Assembly (NCBI RefSeq): GCF_900104145.1
Contig: NZ_FNLB01000006.1
Location: 3,050,501 to 3,114,500 of the forward strand
Direction of reading: 5' to 3'
DNA: 64,000 bases
DNA from: Pseudovibrio sp. Tun.PSC04-5.I4
Lineage (GTDB): Bacteria; Pseudomonadota; Alphaproteobacteria; Rhizobiales; Stappiaceae
The position numbers were made by a program, and so were the translations under genes. The stretch's first letter is position 1, and every line of letters starts with the position of its first letter. The notes below the pieces were generated by a model. It did no database searches, was not told the DNA's origin, and saw only the letters and a program-made list of their open reading frames with translations. Below, piece by piece: positions 55,128 to 62,602 of this stretch.

Positions 55128-55871
55128 ATGTGTTGGATGTGTAATGACAAGTCAGAGTTGATTGGCTCTCCGCAACGGCGTCAGTTTTTGAAGACGGCGG
55201 GTGTGTTTGGGGCTGCTTTGGCTACGGGTGGGGTTTCTGCTCTTTCTTCTGCTACAGCGCAGGAGCCTCCTATTCCCAAAAACGACATTGGTGGTGATGA
55301 AGCTCTTAAGCGCCTTGTGGAGGGCAATAAGCGGTACACCAACGGTGATATTACGCCTGCCGATTTTTCCAGTACGCGGGCGGCCTTAGCGGGTGGGCAA
55401 AACCCTTTTGCTGCTATCCTTGGGTGTTCGGATTCCCGTGTTGCTCCCGAGCTTGCTTTTGATACTGGACGAGGGGACTTGTTTGTTGTTCGTGTTGCTG
55501 GAAATGTGGTGACGCAGGAAGGCATCGCCAGTCTGGAGTATTGTGTGGAAGTGCTTGGCACTGAGCTTATTATGGTGTTGGGTCATGATAAGTGCGGCGC
55601 TGTTAAGGCTGCTATTTCCTCCGTTCAAAGTGGTAATCAATTCCCGGGTCACATTCAAAACCTCGTGGAGTTGTTGAAGCCTCCGGTTCAAAAAGGGCTG
55701 GCCGAGAAGGGCAATGTGCTGGTCAATGCGATCAAGGCGAATGTTGAATGGGGTGTGCAGGGCTTGCAGCAAGCTTCGCCTATTCTGGATAAGCGCTTCA
55801 AGGCTGGCACGCTTAAAATCGTTGGTGGCATTTACGATCTTGATAGTGGTGCTGTGAAACTGGTGGGCTAA
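55128..55871 (+). CDS. Beta-carbonic anhydrase with Tat signal
   Basis: A 247-residue carbonic anhydrase. A twin-arginine signal (RRQFLK at 17-22, then a hydrophobic stretch ending SSATAQ) indicates export of the folded enzyme. The zinc site is CSDSRV...GHDKCGA, giving Cys, Asp, His and Cys as in beta-class enzymes; VRVAGNVV precedes the second part. The extreme N-terminus MCWMCN is unusual and may be read only because AGGAG is seven bases before this ATG. It may supply bicarbonate or buffer the periplasm. Confidence 0.92.
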   Translation: MCWMCNDKSELIGSPQRRQFLKTAGVFGAALATGGVSALSSATAQEPPIPKNDIGGDEALKRLVEGNKRYTNGDITPADFSSTRAALAGGQNPFAAILGCSDSRVAPELAFDTGRGDLFVVRVAGNVVTQEGIASLEYCVEVLGTELIMVLGHDKCGAVKAAISSVQSGNQFPGHIQNLVELLKPPVQKGLAEKGNVLVNAIKANVEWGVQGLQQASPILDKRFKAGTLKIVGGIYDLDSGAVKLVG

Positions 55872-55892
55872 CCCCGAGAGCCGAGAATTCCC

Positions 55893-56342
55893 ATGGTTGT
55901 TCCTATTTTCAGAGTTGCCAAGGTTGATGATGTTTCTGCACTGCTGGCGCTTGAGGCGCATTATATGGCGGAGCTGGAGCCGAAAAACTTTGAGCGGTGG
56001 AGGGCTGCAAAGGCGACCCACCGCAAGCGGATCGAGATGATGTTGATCCGCACTTTTGTGGCTGAAATGGCTGATGAGATTGTTGGCTACTGCTATTGGG
56101 GGCTGCACAAGGAAAAGGCCCATATCTTCAACATGTATGTCCATGCCGATTTCCGTCGGTATGGGCTGGCCAAGTGCCTTCTTGAAAGGACCGAAGAGGA
56201 TATCCTCAAGAAGGGGTTTAGCCTTTGGACGTTTTGCCCGCTTAGCACGCAGCCTGCGAAGGTGTTTATTGAGCAGCTTGGCTATCAGCTTCAGCGTGAT
56301 GATGGGGAACACATGCATATGGTGAAGGAGCGTGCTGGTTGA
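55893..56342 (+). CDS. GNAT family N-acetyltransferase
   Basis: A 149-residue acetyltransferase. HIFNMYVHADFRRYGLAKCLLER is the acetyl-CoA segment, and a hydrophobic GYCYWGLHKEKA precedes it. Substrate unknown. It starts 21 bases after the carbonic anhydrase stop and is probably cotranscribed. It is the last ordinary gene before the accessory region. Confidence 0.8.
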   Translation: MVVPIFRVAKVDDVSALLALEAHYMAELEPKNFERWRAAKATHRKRIEMMLIRTFVAEMADEIVGYCYWGLHKEKAHIFNMYVHADFRRYGLAKCLLERTEEDILKKGFSLWTFCPLSTQPAKVFIEQLGYQLQRDDGEHMHMVKERAG

Positions 56343-56947
56343 GTTGCCATGACTAAGCATTGAACAAGCACGATAAACACCGCAGGGCGCGCCGTGCAGT
56401 GTGGAAGCCGTTAACCCGAGAAACGGGATGGCAAGGCGAGCAGGCGGTGCCTGCGCATTTGGTTTTAATGAGTCTTCGGCAGCGGCTGGTCACCTTGCCT
56501 GGACACTTTGGTGTGAAGCACTCGACTCTCATCCCGCAAGACGCGTTGCCCAGTTTCCCGAGGCCGCTAGACGCCAAACAGTTTGATCCCTACCCCTCAG
56601 GCCATGCGGTCTCGCCCAAGGTTCGCTTCACCGGACTCCCCAAAAGATACGTTACCTCTTTTGGCTCGCCCCGTCCTGCCCACGACTGGTGACGGACGGC
56701 CCGCCACAGCCCGTGTTCGTGAGCACTGGTTAAGAATAGGGTAGGCGCTTGGGGAGGGGGATAAGATTTTGTGACGCCTCTGAGGCGAGAAGACTACGGC
56801 CTCTGAGTAACAAGATTGGCCAGCTCGATTACCAACGCTTCGGCAATCAGATGCTAGCCTGCGGAAAGGGGTGGCCCTCCGCAGGCCAGCAGGACACCCA
56901 TTGAGGGTGGAGCAAGGTGTTAGAGGCCCGCCCTCGGGTGCCGATTA
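56343..56947. other. 605-base region without a convincing gene; structured
   Basis: No recognised RNA or protein family. Notable structures are a 9-bp stem GCCTGCGGA/TCCGCAGGC with an inner GGG/CCC stem (56857-56886) and the palindrome CGCCTC-T-GAGGCG (56775-56787). An open frame with a TTG start runs over 56360-56692 (110 residues, Pro/Arg-rich), but all frames over this stretch look equally protein-like, which is more in keeping with a structured or non-coding element. tmRNA, RNase P RNA and SRP RNA hallmarks were looked for and not seen. Confidence 0.45.
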
Positions 56948-57214
56948 TCAGGAAGCTGTTGAGATGTTAATTGGCTGCGGATGAGCGACCCGCTTCAAAG
57001 TTCCGCAGGTTTTTTGCAGGTCTTCCAGGCGGTCATTAAAGGCGTTATGCAGAGTGAACAAAGCATCGCGTTCGCTGCTGGTCTGCATCCTCTCACTCAG
57101 CACAATTTGCTGAATGTAGCTGAGGTTTTGCAGATCTGAGACAGCGACGAGAACTTCGTCAATTTCGTTTTGGAGAGTGTTTGTGGCGCCACAGGCGCAT
57201 GCTGGGTCGGTCAT
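56948..57214 (-). CDS. Small protein of unknown function
   Basis: An 88-residue soluble protein beginning MTDPACACGATNTLQNEID. It is mostly helical: DEVLVAVSDLQNLSYIQQIVLSERM and ALFTLHNAFNDRLEDL suggest an amphipathic helix bundle. A CxC pair occurs near the N-terminus. GAGG precedes the ATG at 57214 by nine bases. The same frame stays open 30 codons upstream through a hairpin (57262-57296), reading GFYPPARQRGVE. That leader arrangement looks like the small regulatory or phage-related genes of mobile elements, an inference only. Confidence 0.5.
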   Translation of the reverse strand: MTDPACACGATNTLQNEIDEVLVAVSDLQNLSYIQQIVLSERMQTSSERDALFTLHNAFNDRLEDLQKTCGTLKRVAHPQPINISTAS

Positions 57215-57261
57215 TTTCAAAGCCTCGTTGTTGGCTGTTGAAGGACCACACGACAACGGGC

Positions 57262-57296
57262 TTTCTACGCCCCGCTGGCGAGCGGGAGGGTAGAAA
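57262..57296 (-). promoter_or_regulatory. Leader hairpin of the 88-residue gene
   Basis: The outer stem TTTCTAC/GTAGAAA and inner stem CCCGCT/AGCGGG (loop GGCG) lie about 50 bases upstream of the ATG at 57214. The position suggests control of translation or early termination of the small gene. Confidence 0.45.
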
Positions 57297-57558
57297 CCTG
57301 ACAACGACAGGCGGGTTTATTCCCCTCCGAAGAGAGTATTGTATTCACCGCCCTCCCACTCATAGCAAAAGGATTGCGCACTTAGAAAAAGGCACAAAAA
57401 ATCCGCCAGTTAACGGGAGCGGTTACCGCGTTGAGAGGTTTCTACGCCTCACTTATGAATGTGGAATGAAACGGTGCCTTTGTCAAACTGACAGTTTTGA
57501 CGAGGGTGTGGATGGAGGGGGCTTTGCACATGGTATGAGTGAGTTGGGCTAAATGCCG

Positions 57559-57563
57559 CCGTA
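57559..57563. repeat. Target duplication of the IS21 element, left copy
   Basis: CCGTA directly before the TG tip, matching CCGTA at 59878-59882. Confidence 0.8.
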
Positions 57564-57648
57564 TGTCAATGCTGAGTCAAATTTCCCCACATGTGCTGGA
57601 CGGAAAGTCCTCAGTTTGAGTATTTGGTGACCAGCCTTGTCTGTGGGT

Positions 57649-58476
57649 CTAACTCTCCTTTTTGGGTGGCCTGCCGCGTCGTTTTGGTGGTGGAGGTGGA
57701 GCTATTGAAGCGTTAGCCCGTACGTGCTCTGGCATGAGGTCCGCATGGCTGCGCAACCGATAACTAGCACCTTCGATCTGGATGACGACGGCATGATGCA
57801 AAAGCCGATCGAGAAGGGCTGTGGCAATAACGCGATCACCAAAGATCTCCCCCCATTCCGCAAAGCCACGGTTTGAGGTGAGGATCATGGATCCCTTTTC
57901 ATATTTGGCATTGACGAGCTGGAAGAACAAGTTTGCTCCCCCATTGGTAATTGGCAGATAACCGATTTCATCGACGATTAGCAGTGAAGTTCGTGCAAAG
58001 AAGCGTAGTTTCTCAGTCAACCGCCCTTCTTTTTCAGCTTTTGCCAAGGCTTCGATGAGGTGAGCTAAAGCAATGCGATACACCCGTTTACCCGCTTTAA
58101 CGGCTGCAACCCCAAGAGCAGTTGCCAGATGGCTCTTTCCTGTACCAGGTGGACCGAGAAAGTGTACCACTTCATTGCGAGTGATGAACTCCAGTTCGGC
58201 TAGAGCCATGATGCGATCCCTGTCCAGCGAGGGCTGGAAGGTAAAGTCGAAGCTTTCCAGTGTTTTTATCGGAGTAAGCCGCGCTGTCGTCAGGGCGACG
58301 CCGATACGGCGGCCCTCGCGTGTTGAATATTCTTCATTGAGCAGAGAATCCAGGGCCTCCAGTGCCGTGAGTTCCCCTTGTTCCAATTGGCTCAGCGTGT
58401 GGTCGAGCACCTCTAAAGCCCGCGGCATTTTTAAGCCTACCAGTGAAGACTGAATGCGTTTACTGAGCGAACTCAT
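57649..58476 (-). CDS. istB: IS21 helper ATPase IstB
   Basis: A 275-residue AAA+ ATPase of the DnaC/IstB type that helps the transposase choose and bind target DNA. Walker A is GPPGTGKSHLA (about residue 107), Walker B is SLLIVDEIGYLPI, and LTSNRGFAEWGEIFGD holds the sensor region. The basic C-terminus is PPPPKRRGRPPKK. Its ATG overlaps the istA stop (ATGA), so it is translated by coupling. Confidence 0.95.
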   Translation of the reverse strand: MSSLSKRIQSSLVGLKMPRALEVLDHTLSQLEQGELTALEALDSLLNEEYSTREGRRIGVALTTARLTPIKTLESFDFTFQPSLDRDRIMALAELEFITRNEVVHFLGPPGTGKSHLATALGVAAVKAGKRVYRIALAHLIEALAKAEKEGRLTEKLRFFARTSLLIVDEIGYLPITNGGANLFFQLVNAKYEKGSMILTSNRGFAEWGEIFGDRVIATALLDRLLHHAVVIQIEGASYRLRSHADLMPEHVRANASIAPPPPPKRRGRPPKKES

Positions 58477-59726
58477 GGCTTACCTCCAGTACTGGCAAGT
58501 CGTTGGCCTACCGCTTCATAGAACTCCAGTGGGCGTTGGTTTACACCGCTGTGTTTGGTTGGCTCCGCAGCCAGACGACGGCGCTGTGTTGCCCGTGGAG
58601 GAGCCTTGCGATGGCATGGATCAACCCGGCGCTGGTTCTTTCCCTCCATGACCGGATGGGTGGCGATGAGCTGACCGTTTTCATAGATGCGCACCTCTTG
58701 CGGGTGATGCTGGACTTCGACCATCCGTTTCTTAACGGTGTCCGGCACTGAATAAAGATTACCTCCAACGGAGACCATGCCATCACGCGTGACCCGCCGC
58801 TCCACCAGTAAAACAGCATCATAAGGGTGCGCTGGCAAAGGGATCAGAGCGGGCTGTTCCTCTCCAAAGACCTCGCCCACCACACGGTTGGTGGTGGCAT
58901 GAACACGGGCATTGGCAATTTCCTTGCACCAGCGTGTGAACTGGGCATTAAGATCGTCCAGATCGCGGAACGTACGACCAAGGAAGAAATCCTGCCGGAT
59001 GTAACGAAATGGCCGCTCCACCTTGCCCTTGGTTTTGGCCCGGTAGGGCTGGCAGGCATCCGGCTGAGCGCCATAATGGTCCAGAAGAGCGACAAGAGCA
59101 GGATTAAAAAGAACAGTGCCATCTGGCTCCTCTCCCAGAACGGCTGTCTTCATGCGATCATACAGGACTTCCAGTGTCGCTCCGCCGAAGACCTCAAAGG
59201 CCGCGATATGACAACGCAGGACTGTCTCTAGTTTTTGATTGGCACAATAGCGCCCCCACAAAAACCGTGAATTACTCAGCACCATTGAAAACAAAAAGAC
59301 TTTTCGCACCACATCTGGTTCACTGGTGAACTCCACCTGAAACTCAGCAAAATCTACCTGTGCCTGCTGGCCTGGTGCTGTCTCAAAGCGCCGTTCAAAT
59401 GCATGCGGAGGAGCTGGACGGATCAGGCGAAGATATTCCGTTACAGTGGAGTAACCGCCCTTAAACCCCAGTGTCTTCAGCTCACGAAGCAAGCGCCGGG
59501 CAGATAGACCGGGAAACCGCTCCAGTCGCTCAAGTAAATAGCCTTTGTATTCCTCCAGTACACGCCCGTCACGCTGGCGGGGGCCGTAGACAGGAGCTTC
59601 AAGGCCTTGGTGTAAGTATTTGCTGACCGTCTTTCTATCCAGCCCGGCTTTGCGCGCTATGGCACTTACAGACAGTCCCTGCTGCTTCAAATTATGGATC
59701 ATTACGATCTTCCCTAGATTGACCAC
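58473..59726 (-). CDS. istA: IS21 transposase IstA
   Basis: About 417 residues. The N-terminal helix-turn-helix is GLSVSAIARKAGLDRKTVSKYL. The DDE integrase core has VDFAEFQVEF (first Asp), LYDRMKTAVLG (second Asp) and KGKVERPFRYIR (Glu). The C-terminal DNA-binding part has YDAVLLVERRVTRDGMVSVGGNLYSVP. The GTG at 59726 (VNLGKIVMI) fits the family start; ATG 59702 with AGGGAAG upstream is the alternative. No frameshift was seen. Confidence 0.93.
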   Translation of the reverse strand: MVNLGKIVMIHNLKQQGLSVSAIARKAGLDRKTVSKYLHQGLEAPVYGPRQRDGRVLEEYKGYLLERLERFPGLSARRLLRELKTLGFKGGYSTVTEYLRLIRPAPPHAFERRFETAPGQQAQVDFAEFQVEFTSEPDVVRKVFLFSMVLSNSRFLWGRYCANQKLETVLRCHIAAFEVFGGATLEVLYDRMKTAVLGEEPDGTVLFNPALVALLDHYGAQPDACQPYRAKTKGKVERPFRYIRQDFFLGRTFRDLDDLNAQFTRWCKEIANARVHATTNRVVGEVFGEEQPALIPLPAHPYDAVLLVERRVTRDGMVSVGGNLYSVPDTVKKRMVEVQHHPQEVRIYENGQLIATHPVMEGKNQRRVDPCHRKAPPRATQRRRLAAEPTKHSGVNQRPLEFYEAVGQRLASTGGKP

Positions 59727-59877
59727 TCCTCCACACCCCTTCTTTCCAACAGGAACGTAGAGGAGAGTTTGGCCAACTTTTGTTTGAAGGGGCATGCCCC
59801 TTCAAACAAAAGTCAAAGCTGAAAAAGTGGGGAATTTTCAACCAGCGCTTTTGGGGAGAATACATCCAGCACTGACA

Positions 59878-59882
59878 CCGTA
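59878..59882. repeat. Target duplication of the IS21 element, right copy
   Basis: CCGTA directly after the CA tip, matching the left copy. Confidence 0.8.
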
Positions 59883-59944
59883 TCCATCTGAAGATGGGAA
59901 CACTCTCCACCCCACTCAAACGTCATCCAATATTTCTCCTAGGC

Positions 59945-59976
59945 CGTCATCCCGCACTTGATGCGGGACCTAGAGC
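59945..59976. repeat. Palindromic dispersed repeat, copy A
   Basis: CGTCATCCCGCACTTGATGC then GGGACCTAGAG: a short palindrome CCCGCA...TGCGGG with a CTTGA loop. It is identical in its core to copies D and E. Confidence 0.85.
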
Positions 59977-60003
59977 CACACCCACCAACACCTGCGCCCT
60001 CGA

Positions 60004-60035
60004 CTCTGGTTCCCGGCTCGGGGGCCGGGATGACG
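60004..60035. repeat. Palindromic dispersed repeat, copy B (inverted, diverged)
   Basis: CTCTGGTTCCCGG, loop, CCGGGATGACG. Opposite orientation to copy A, so A and B together can fold into one 91-base compound hairpin. Confidence 0.75.
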
Positions 60036-60158
60036 GGGGTGGAGTGAGCTAATATTCAGCCAGATTTTGGAACACTTTGTTTATTGAATTTTTTAGCTGC
60101 AATTTGAAGTTGTTAATATTAATATCTCAATTAATATAAATGCTCTAGGGAGCTACAC

Positions 60159-61715
60159 ATGAGCTTCGAAGATGACCTAAGTGCTCTTTTTTCTCATAAC
60201 CCATCTGGTCCATTTCTCTTTGTCGGATCTGGGTTTTCTCGGCGATATATCGGCCTAGAGACTTGGGAAACATTATTAGAACGGTTTTGCGTGGGGGGGA
60301 CGCCATTTGCGTATTACAAAAGTTCAGCAGATGGGAAACTTCCCAAAGCTGCGAGTTTATTAAGTAAAGACTTTCATGAGCTTTGGTGGAAAGACCCGAG
60401 TTTTTCGGAAAGTCGGGAGAAGCTCTCTGAAAAAGTAACTGACAAAACGTCTCCACTGAGACTTGAGATTTCACAATATGTGAAATCCCGAGATATCATC
60501 CTGCCAGCTTCTGAAAATTTGGAGCAAGAGATAGAGCTGCTCAAAGGGTGCAATGTTGATGGTGTAATAACGACGAATTGGGATCTGCTGCTGGAGAATT
60601 TGTTTCCGAAATACAAGGTCTACATTGGTCAAGGCGAACTGCTTTTTTCTAATCCGCTTAATATTGGTGAGATTTATAAGATTCACGGTTGTAGTACTAG
60701 GCCAGAAAGTCTCGTTCTAACTGCAGAAGATTATTCTGACTTTAATGATAGAAATACCTATCTTGCTTCAAAATTGATAACTATATTTGTCGAGCATCCA
60801 ATTGTATTTATCGGTTACCGGGTTGGTGATGATAATATTCAGGAGATACTTAGGTCTATTGCGGGTTGTATTGGCAATGATAAAATTCATGAACTTCGGA
60901 ACAACTTAATCTTCCTTGACAGAAATGAGCCAAGTACTGGGCCAACGATTGAAAAATCTGAACTTGTGTTTGGTGGCACTCATGTACCGTTTAAGGTCAT
61001 TAAATCTTCGAATTTTGCTCCAGTTTATGAAGCTATTCGGGCATGTGAAAGAAAGCTACCTGCGCACGTTCTTCGCTTTTGTAAAGAACGCGTATTTGAC
61101 TTAGTCCAGTCTTCAGAAGCGAGCGAAAAGCTAGCTGTGATGGAATACGAGGAAATTGAAGACTCCCCAGATGTTGAAGTTGTTTTCGGCATTGGTATTC
61201 GCAAGAAACTTGGTGAAGTCGGTTACAAAAAAATAAAAGTTGATGATGTATGCGAAGATGTCTTACTAGACAAAAAGCGCTACGATCCAGAAATGTTGGT
61301 TCGTAATACTATTCCAGAAATTCTAAAGTCAGCCAAATATGTTCCAGTCTTTAAGTATTTACGCGCTTTACAGATTACAAGCACTGAAGAGTATCACCAA
61401 CTTGGGGTCAATATTAAAGATTTTGCCCAAAGGGTAACAGGGGATTTATTCCGGAGAAATTGTGGTCACGACACGAAGAATTTTGGAGGAATGACTTTCC
61501 GCGAGTTTTTTGAGGTCGCTAGCGATAATGATATCTTATTTAGGCTGCCATTAGTAGGTGGTGAAGATATTGATGTGCTCGAGCAAGAATTGCGTAGGAG
61601 GTTGCCCGAGCTTGATAGTGGTGTGAACATTTCTCAATTTCGTAAGGTGATCTGTTTCTTGGATTGGAAAAAATACGGTTTTTATGTTGAAGAACGAGTT
61701 ATTGAAGCCGCTTAA
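60159..61715 (+). CDS. SIR2-domain protein, probable NADase antiphage effector
   Basis: A 518-residue protein. The N-terminal SIR2-like domain (about 1-240) has the NAD motif GSGFS (23-27), TTNWD (138-142), catalytic His176 in KIHG and FIGYRVGDDN (218-227). SIR2 domains of this type (ThsA, Dsr, SIR2-Argonaute systems) destroy NAD to stop phage spread. Residues about 250-518 are not recognised; they are charged and may sense infection or oligomerise. The gene is clearly more AT-rich than its surroundings, follows an IS21 element and sits among dispersed repeats, all signs of transfer. No HerA, TIR, Argonaute or kinase partner is adjacent. GGGAG lies before the ATG. Confidence 0.85.
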   Translation: MSFEDDLSALFSHNPSGPFLFVGSGFSRRYIGLETWETLLERFCVGGTPFAYYKSSADGKLPKAASLLSKDFHELWWKDPSFSESREKLSEKVTDKTSPLRLEISQYVKSRDIILPASENLEQEIELLKGCNVDGVITTNWDLLLENLFPKYKVYIGQGELLFSNPLNIGEIYKIHGCSTRPESLVLTAEDYSDFNDRNTYLASKLITIFVEHPIVFIGYRVGDDNIQEILRSIAGCIGNDKIHELRNNLIFLDRNEPSTGPTIEKSELVFGGTHVPFKVIKSSNFAPVYEAIRACERKLPAHVLRFCKERVFDLVQSSEASEKLAVMEYEEIEDSPDVEVVFGIGIRKKLGEVGYKKIKVDDVCEDVLLDKKRYDPEMLVRNTIPEILKSAKYVPVFKYLRALQITSTEEYHQLGVNIKDFAQRVTGDLFRRNCGHDTKNFGGMTFREFFEVASDNDILFRLPLVGGEDIDVLEQELRRRLPELDSGVNISQFRKVICFLDWKKYGFYVEERVIEAA

Positions 61716-61762
61716 AACCCACAGTGCTTGGCGGCCAAGGCCCTGACCTCACATTATGGCTG

Positions 61763-61804
61763 CTCTGGATCCCGGATCTGCGCTTTGCTTGTCCGGGAAG
61801 ACGG
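61763..61804. repeat. Palindromic dispersed repeat, copy C
   Basis: CTCTGGATCCCGGA, a GC-rich insert with GCGCTTTGCTTG, then TCCGGGAAGACGG. It is of the longer-loop type shared with copy F. Confidence 0.75.
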
Positions 61805-61840
61805 AAGTGCGTGGGGTGAGGCGTGGAGTACTTCTCAGGT

Positions 61841-61869
61841 GTCATCCCGCACTTGATGCGGGACCCAGT
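61841..61869. repeat. Palindromic dispersed repeat, copy D
   Basis: GTCATCCCGCACTTGATGCG followed by GGACCCAGT, same orientation and core as copy A. Confidence 0.85.
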
Positions 61870-62047
61870 GATCTTTTATCCCTCATAACGCTTTATTTAT
61901 TTCGTGACGTTGCAGCAGTTTGTGGTTCGCGGAATACTTAGGTAGGGCGTTTATTATGATGAGTATGAGCCGGCTGTTGAGACTGTTGCTTGTAGCACCA
62001 GACGACGAGTTAAATTTAGTTTGAGTTGGATGGGCTTGAGAGTTTGG

Positions 62048-62079
62048 CTCTGGGTCCCGCATCAAGTGCGGGATGACGG
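62048..62079. repeat. Palindromic dispersed repeat, copy E
   Basis: CTCTGGGTCCCGCATCAAGT then GCGGGATGACGG, the exact inverse of the copy A/D core. Confidence 0.85.
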
Positions 62080-62200
62080 TTGATCGTGAATTTCCGGAGT
62101 CAGTGAAGCCGTGCTCCTGTCCCCGTGAAATTTTGCCCTTCATATCGCTCTAGTAATTTTGTGTTGTTGTGGCCGTTCGTGGTTCGCAGCACAGTGGGGT

Positions 62201-62485
62201 ATGGCGTTTTATGTCTACATTCTTGCGAGTAAGAGGAATGGGACGCTCTATACGGGCGTGACCAATAATTTGGCACGCCGTGTTTATGAGCATCGGGAGA
62301 AGGTGACGGTTTCCTTTACGGCTCGCTATGGCGTTTCCATGCTTGTTTATTACGAGGAGTATGAGCGGGTTGTTGAGGCGATTGCGCGTGAGAAGGTGGT
62401 TAAGCGCTGGAGGCGGGCGTGGAAACTGGATTTGATTGAAGGGCTTAATCCGACTTGGCGGGATTTGTATTTGGAGCTGGCTTGA
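62201..62485 (+). CDS. GIY-YIG nuclease family protein
   Basis: A protein of about 94 residues, a single UvrC-like GIY-YIG domain. FYVYILASKRNGTLYTGVTNN holds the two tyrosine motifs over its length, followed by LARRVYEH (catalytic Arg) and EAIAREKVVKRWRRAWK (Glu). These stand-alone domains (YhbQ-like) are very common and often lie among repeats; their role is unclear. The ATG at 62201 gives the standard N-terminus; upstream in-frame residues read through non-family sequence. Confidence 0.87.
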   Translation: MAFYVYILASKRNGTLYTGVTNNLARRVYEHREKVTVSFTARYGVSMLVYYEEYERVVEAIAREKVVKRWRRAWKLDLIEGLNPTWRDLYLELA

Positions 62486-62561
62486 GGGCTTGGCGCTGGG
62501 TTCGGGATTTCGCGTTGCTTATCCATGTGGGGTGGTGGAGTGGAGATGCTGGTGTGTGTGG

Positions 62562-62602
62562 CTCTGGGTCCCGCATCGCGCTTCGCTTGTGCGGGATGAC
62601 GG
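62562..62602. repeat. Palindromic dispersed repeat, copy F
   Basis: CTCTGGGTCCCGCA, the insert TCGCGCTTCGCT, then TGTGCGGGATGACGG. Longer-loop type as in copy C. Its 3' tail runs into the tandem repeat. Confidence 0.8.

Larger units (their letters stand above)
57215..57563. other. Leader and flanking region before the IS21 element
   Basis: 349 bases. It contains the hairpin at 57262-57296, a small CCTG/CAGG stem (57297-57311), a second copy of the word TTTCTACGCC (57439) and the left target duplication (57559-57563). No supported gene is present; a plus-strand open frame (57181-57552) is low complexity and has no family match. Confidence 0.4.
57564..59877 (-). mobile_element. Complete IS21-family insertion sequence
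   Basis: A 2,314-bp element with istA and istB on the minus strand. The ends are inverted: TGTCAATGCTG at the left, and TGTCAGTGCTG reading inward from the right. They share the bases CCCCA at the same distance (about 21-26 from the tip). It is flanked by a 5-bp direct repeat CCGTA on each side (57559-57563 and 59878-59882), the target duplication. Both genes look intact, so it may still be active. Confidence 0.9.
61716..62200. other. Repeat-rich intergenic region
   Basis: 485 bases between the SIR2 and GIY-YIG genes. It holds palindromic repeat copies C, D and E and no supported gene; short open frames here read through the repeats. Confidence 0.5.

Noticed and set aside
55386..56360. A 324-codon open frame antisense to the carbonic anhydrase and GNAT genes
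   Set aside because: Crosses two well-supported genes on the other strand and has no family motif.
56360..56692. 110-residue frame with TTG start after the GNAT gene
   Set aside because: No recognised family, Pro/Arg-rich in every frame of this stretch, no good ribosome site; kept only as part of an unexplained structured region.
56343..56947. tmRNA, RNase P RNA or SRP RNA
   Set aside because: None of the conserved core sequences expected for these RNAs was found on either strand.
57181..57552. 123-residue plus-strand frame next to the IS21 element
   Set aside because: It runs antisense over the start of the small gene and through its leader hairpin, and has no family match.
60159..62485. 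SIR2 plus GIY-YIG as a two-gene defence system
   Set aside because: The genes are 485 bases apart with three dispersed repeats between them, differ in base composition, and GIY-YIG single-domain genes are common by themselves.
59945..62602. CRISPR array
   Set aside because: The repeats are few, in both orientations and unevenly spaced with genes between them; no cas genes are present.
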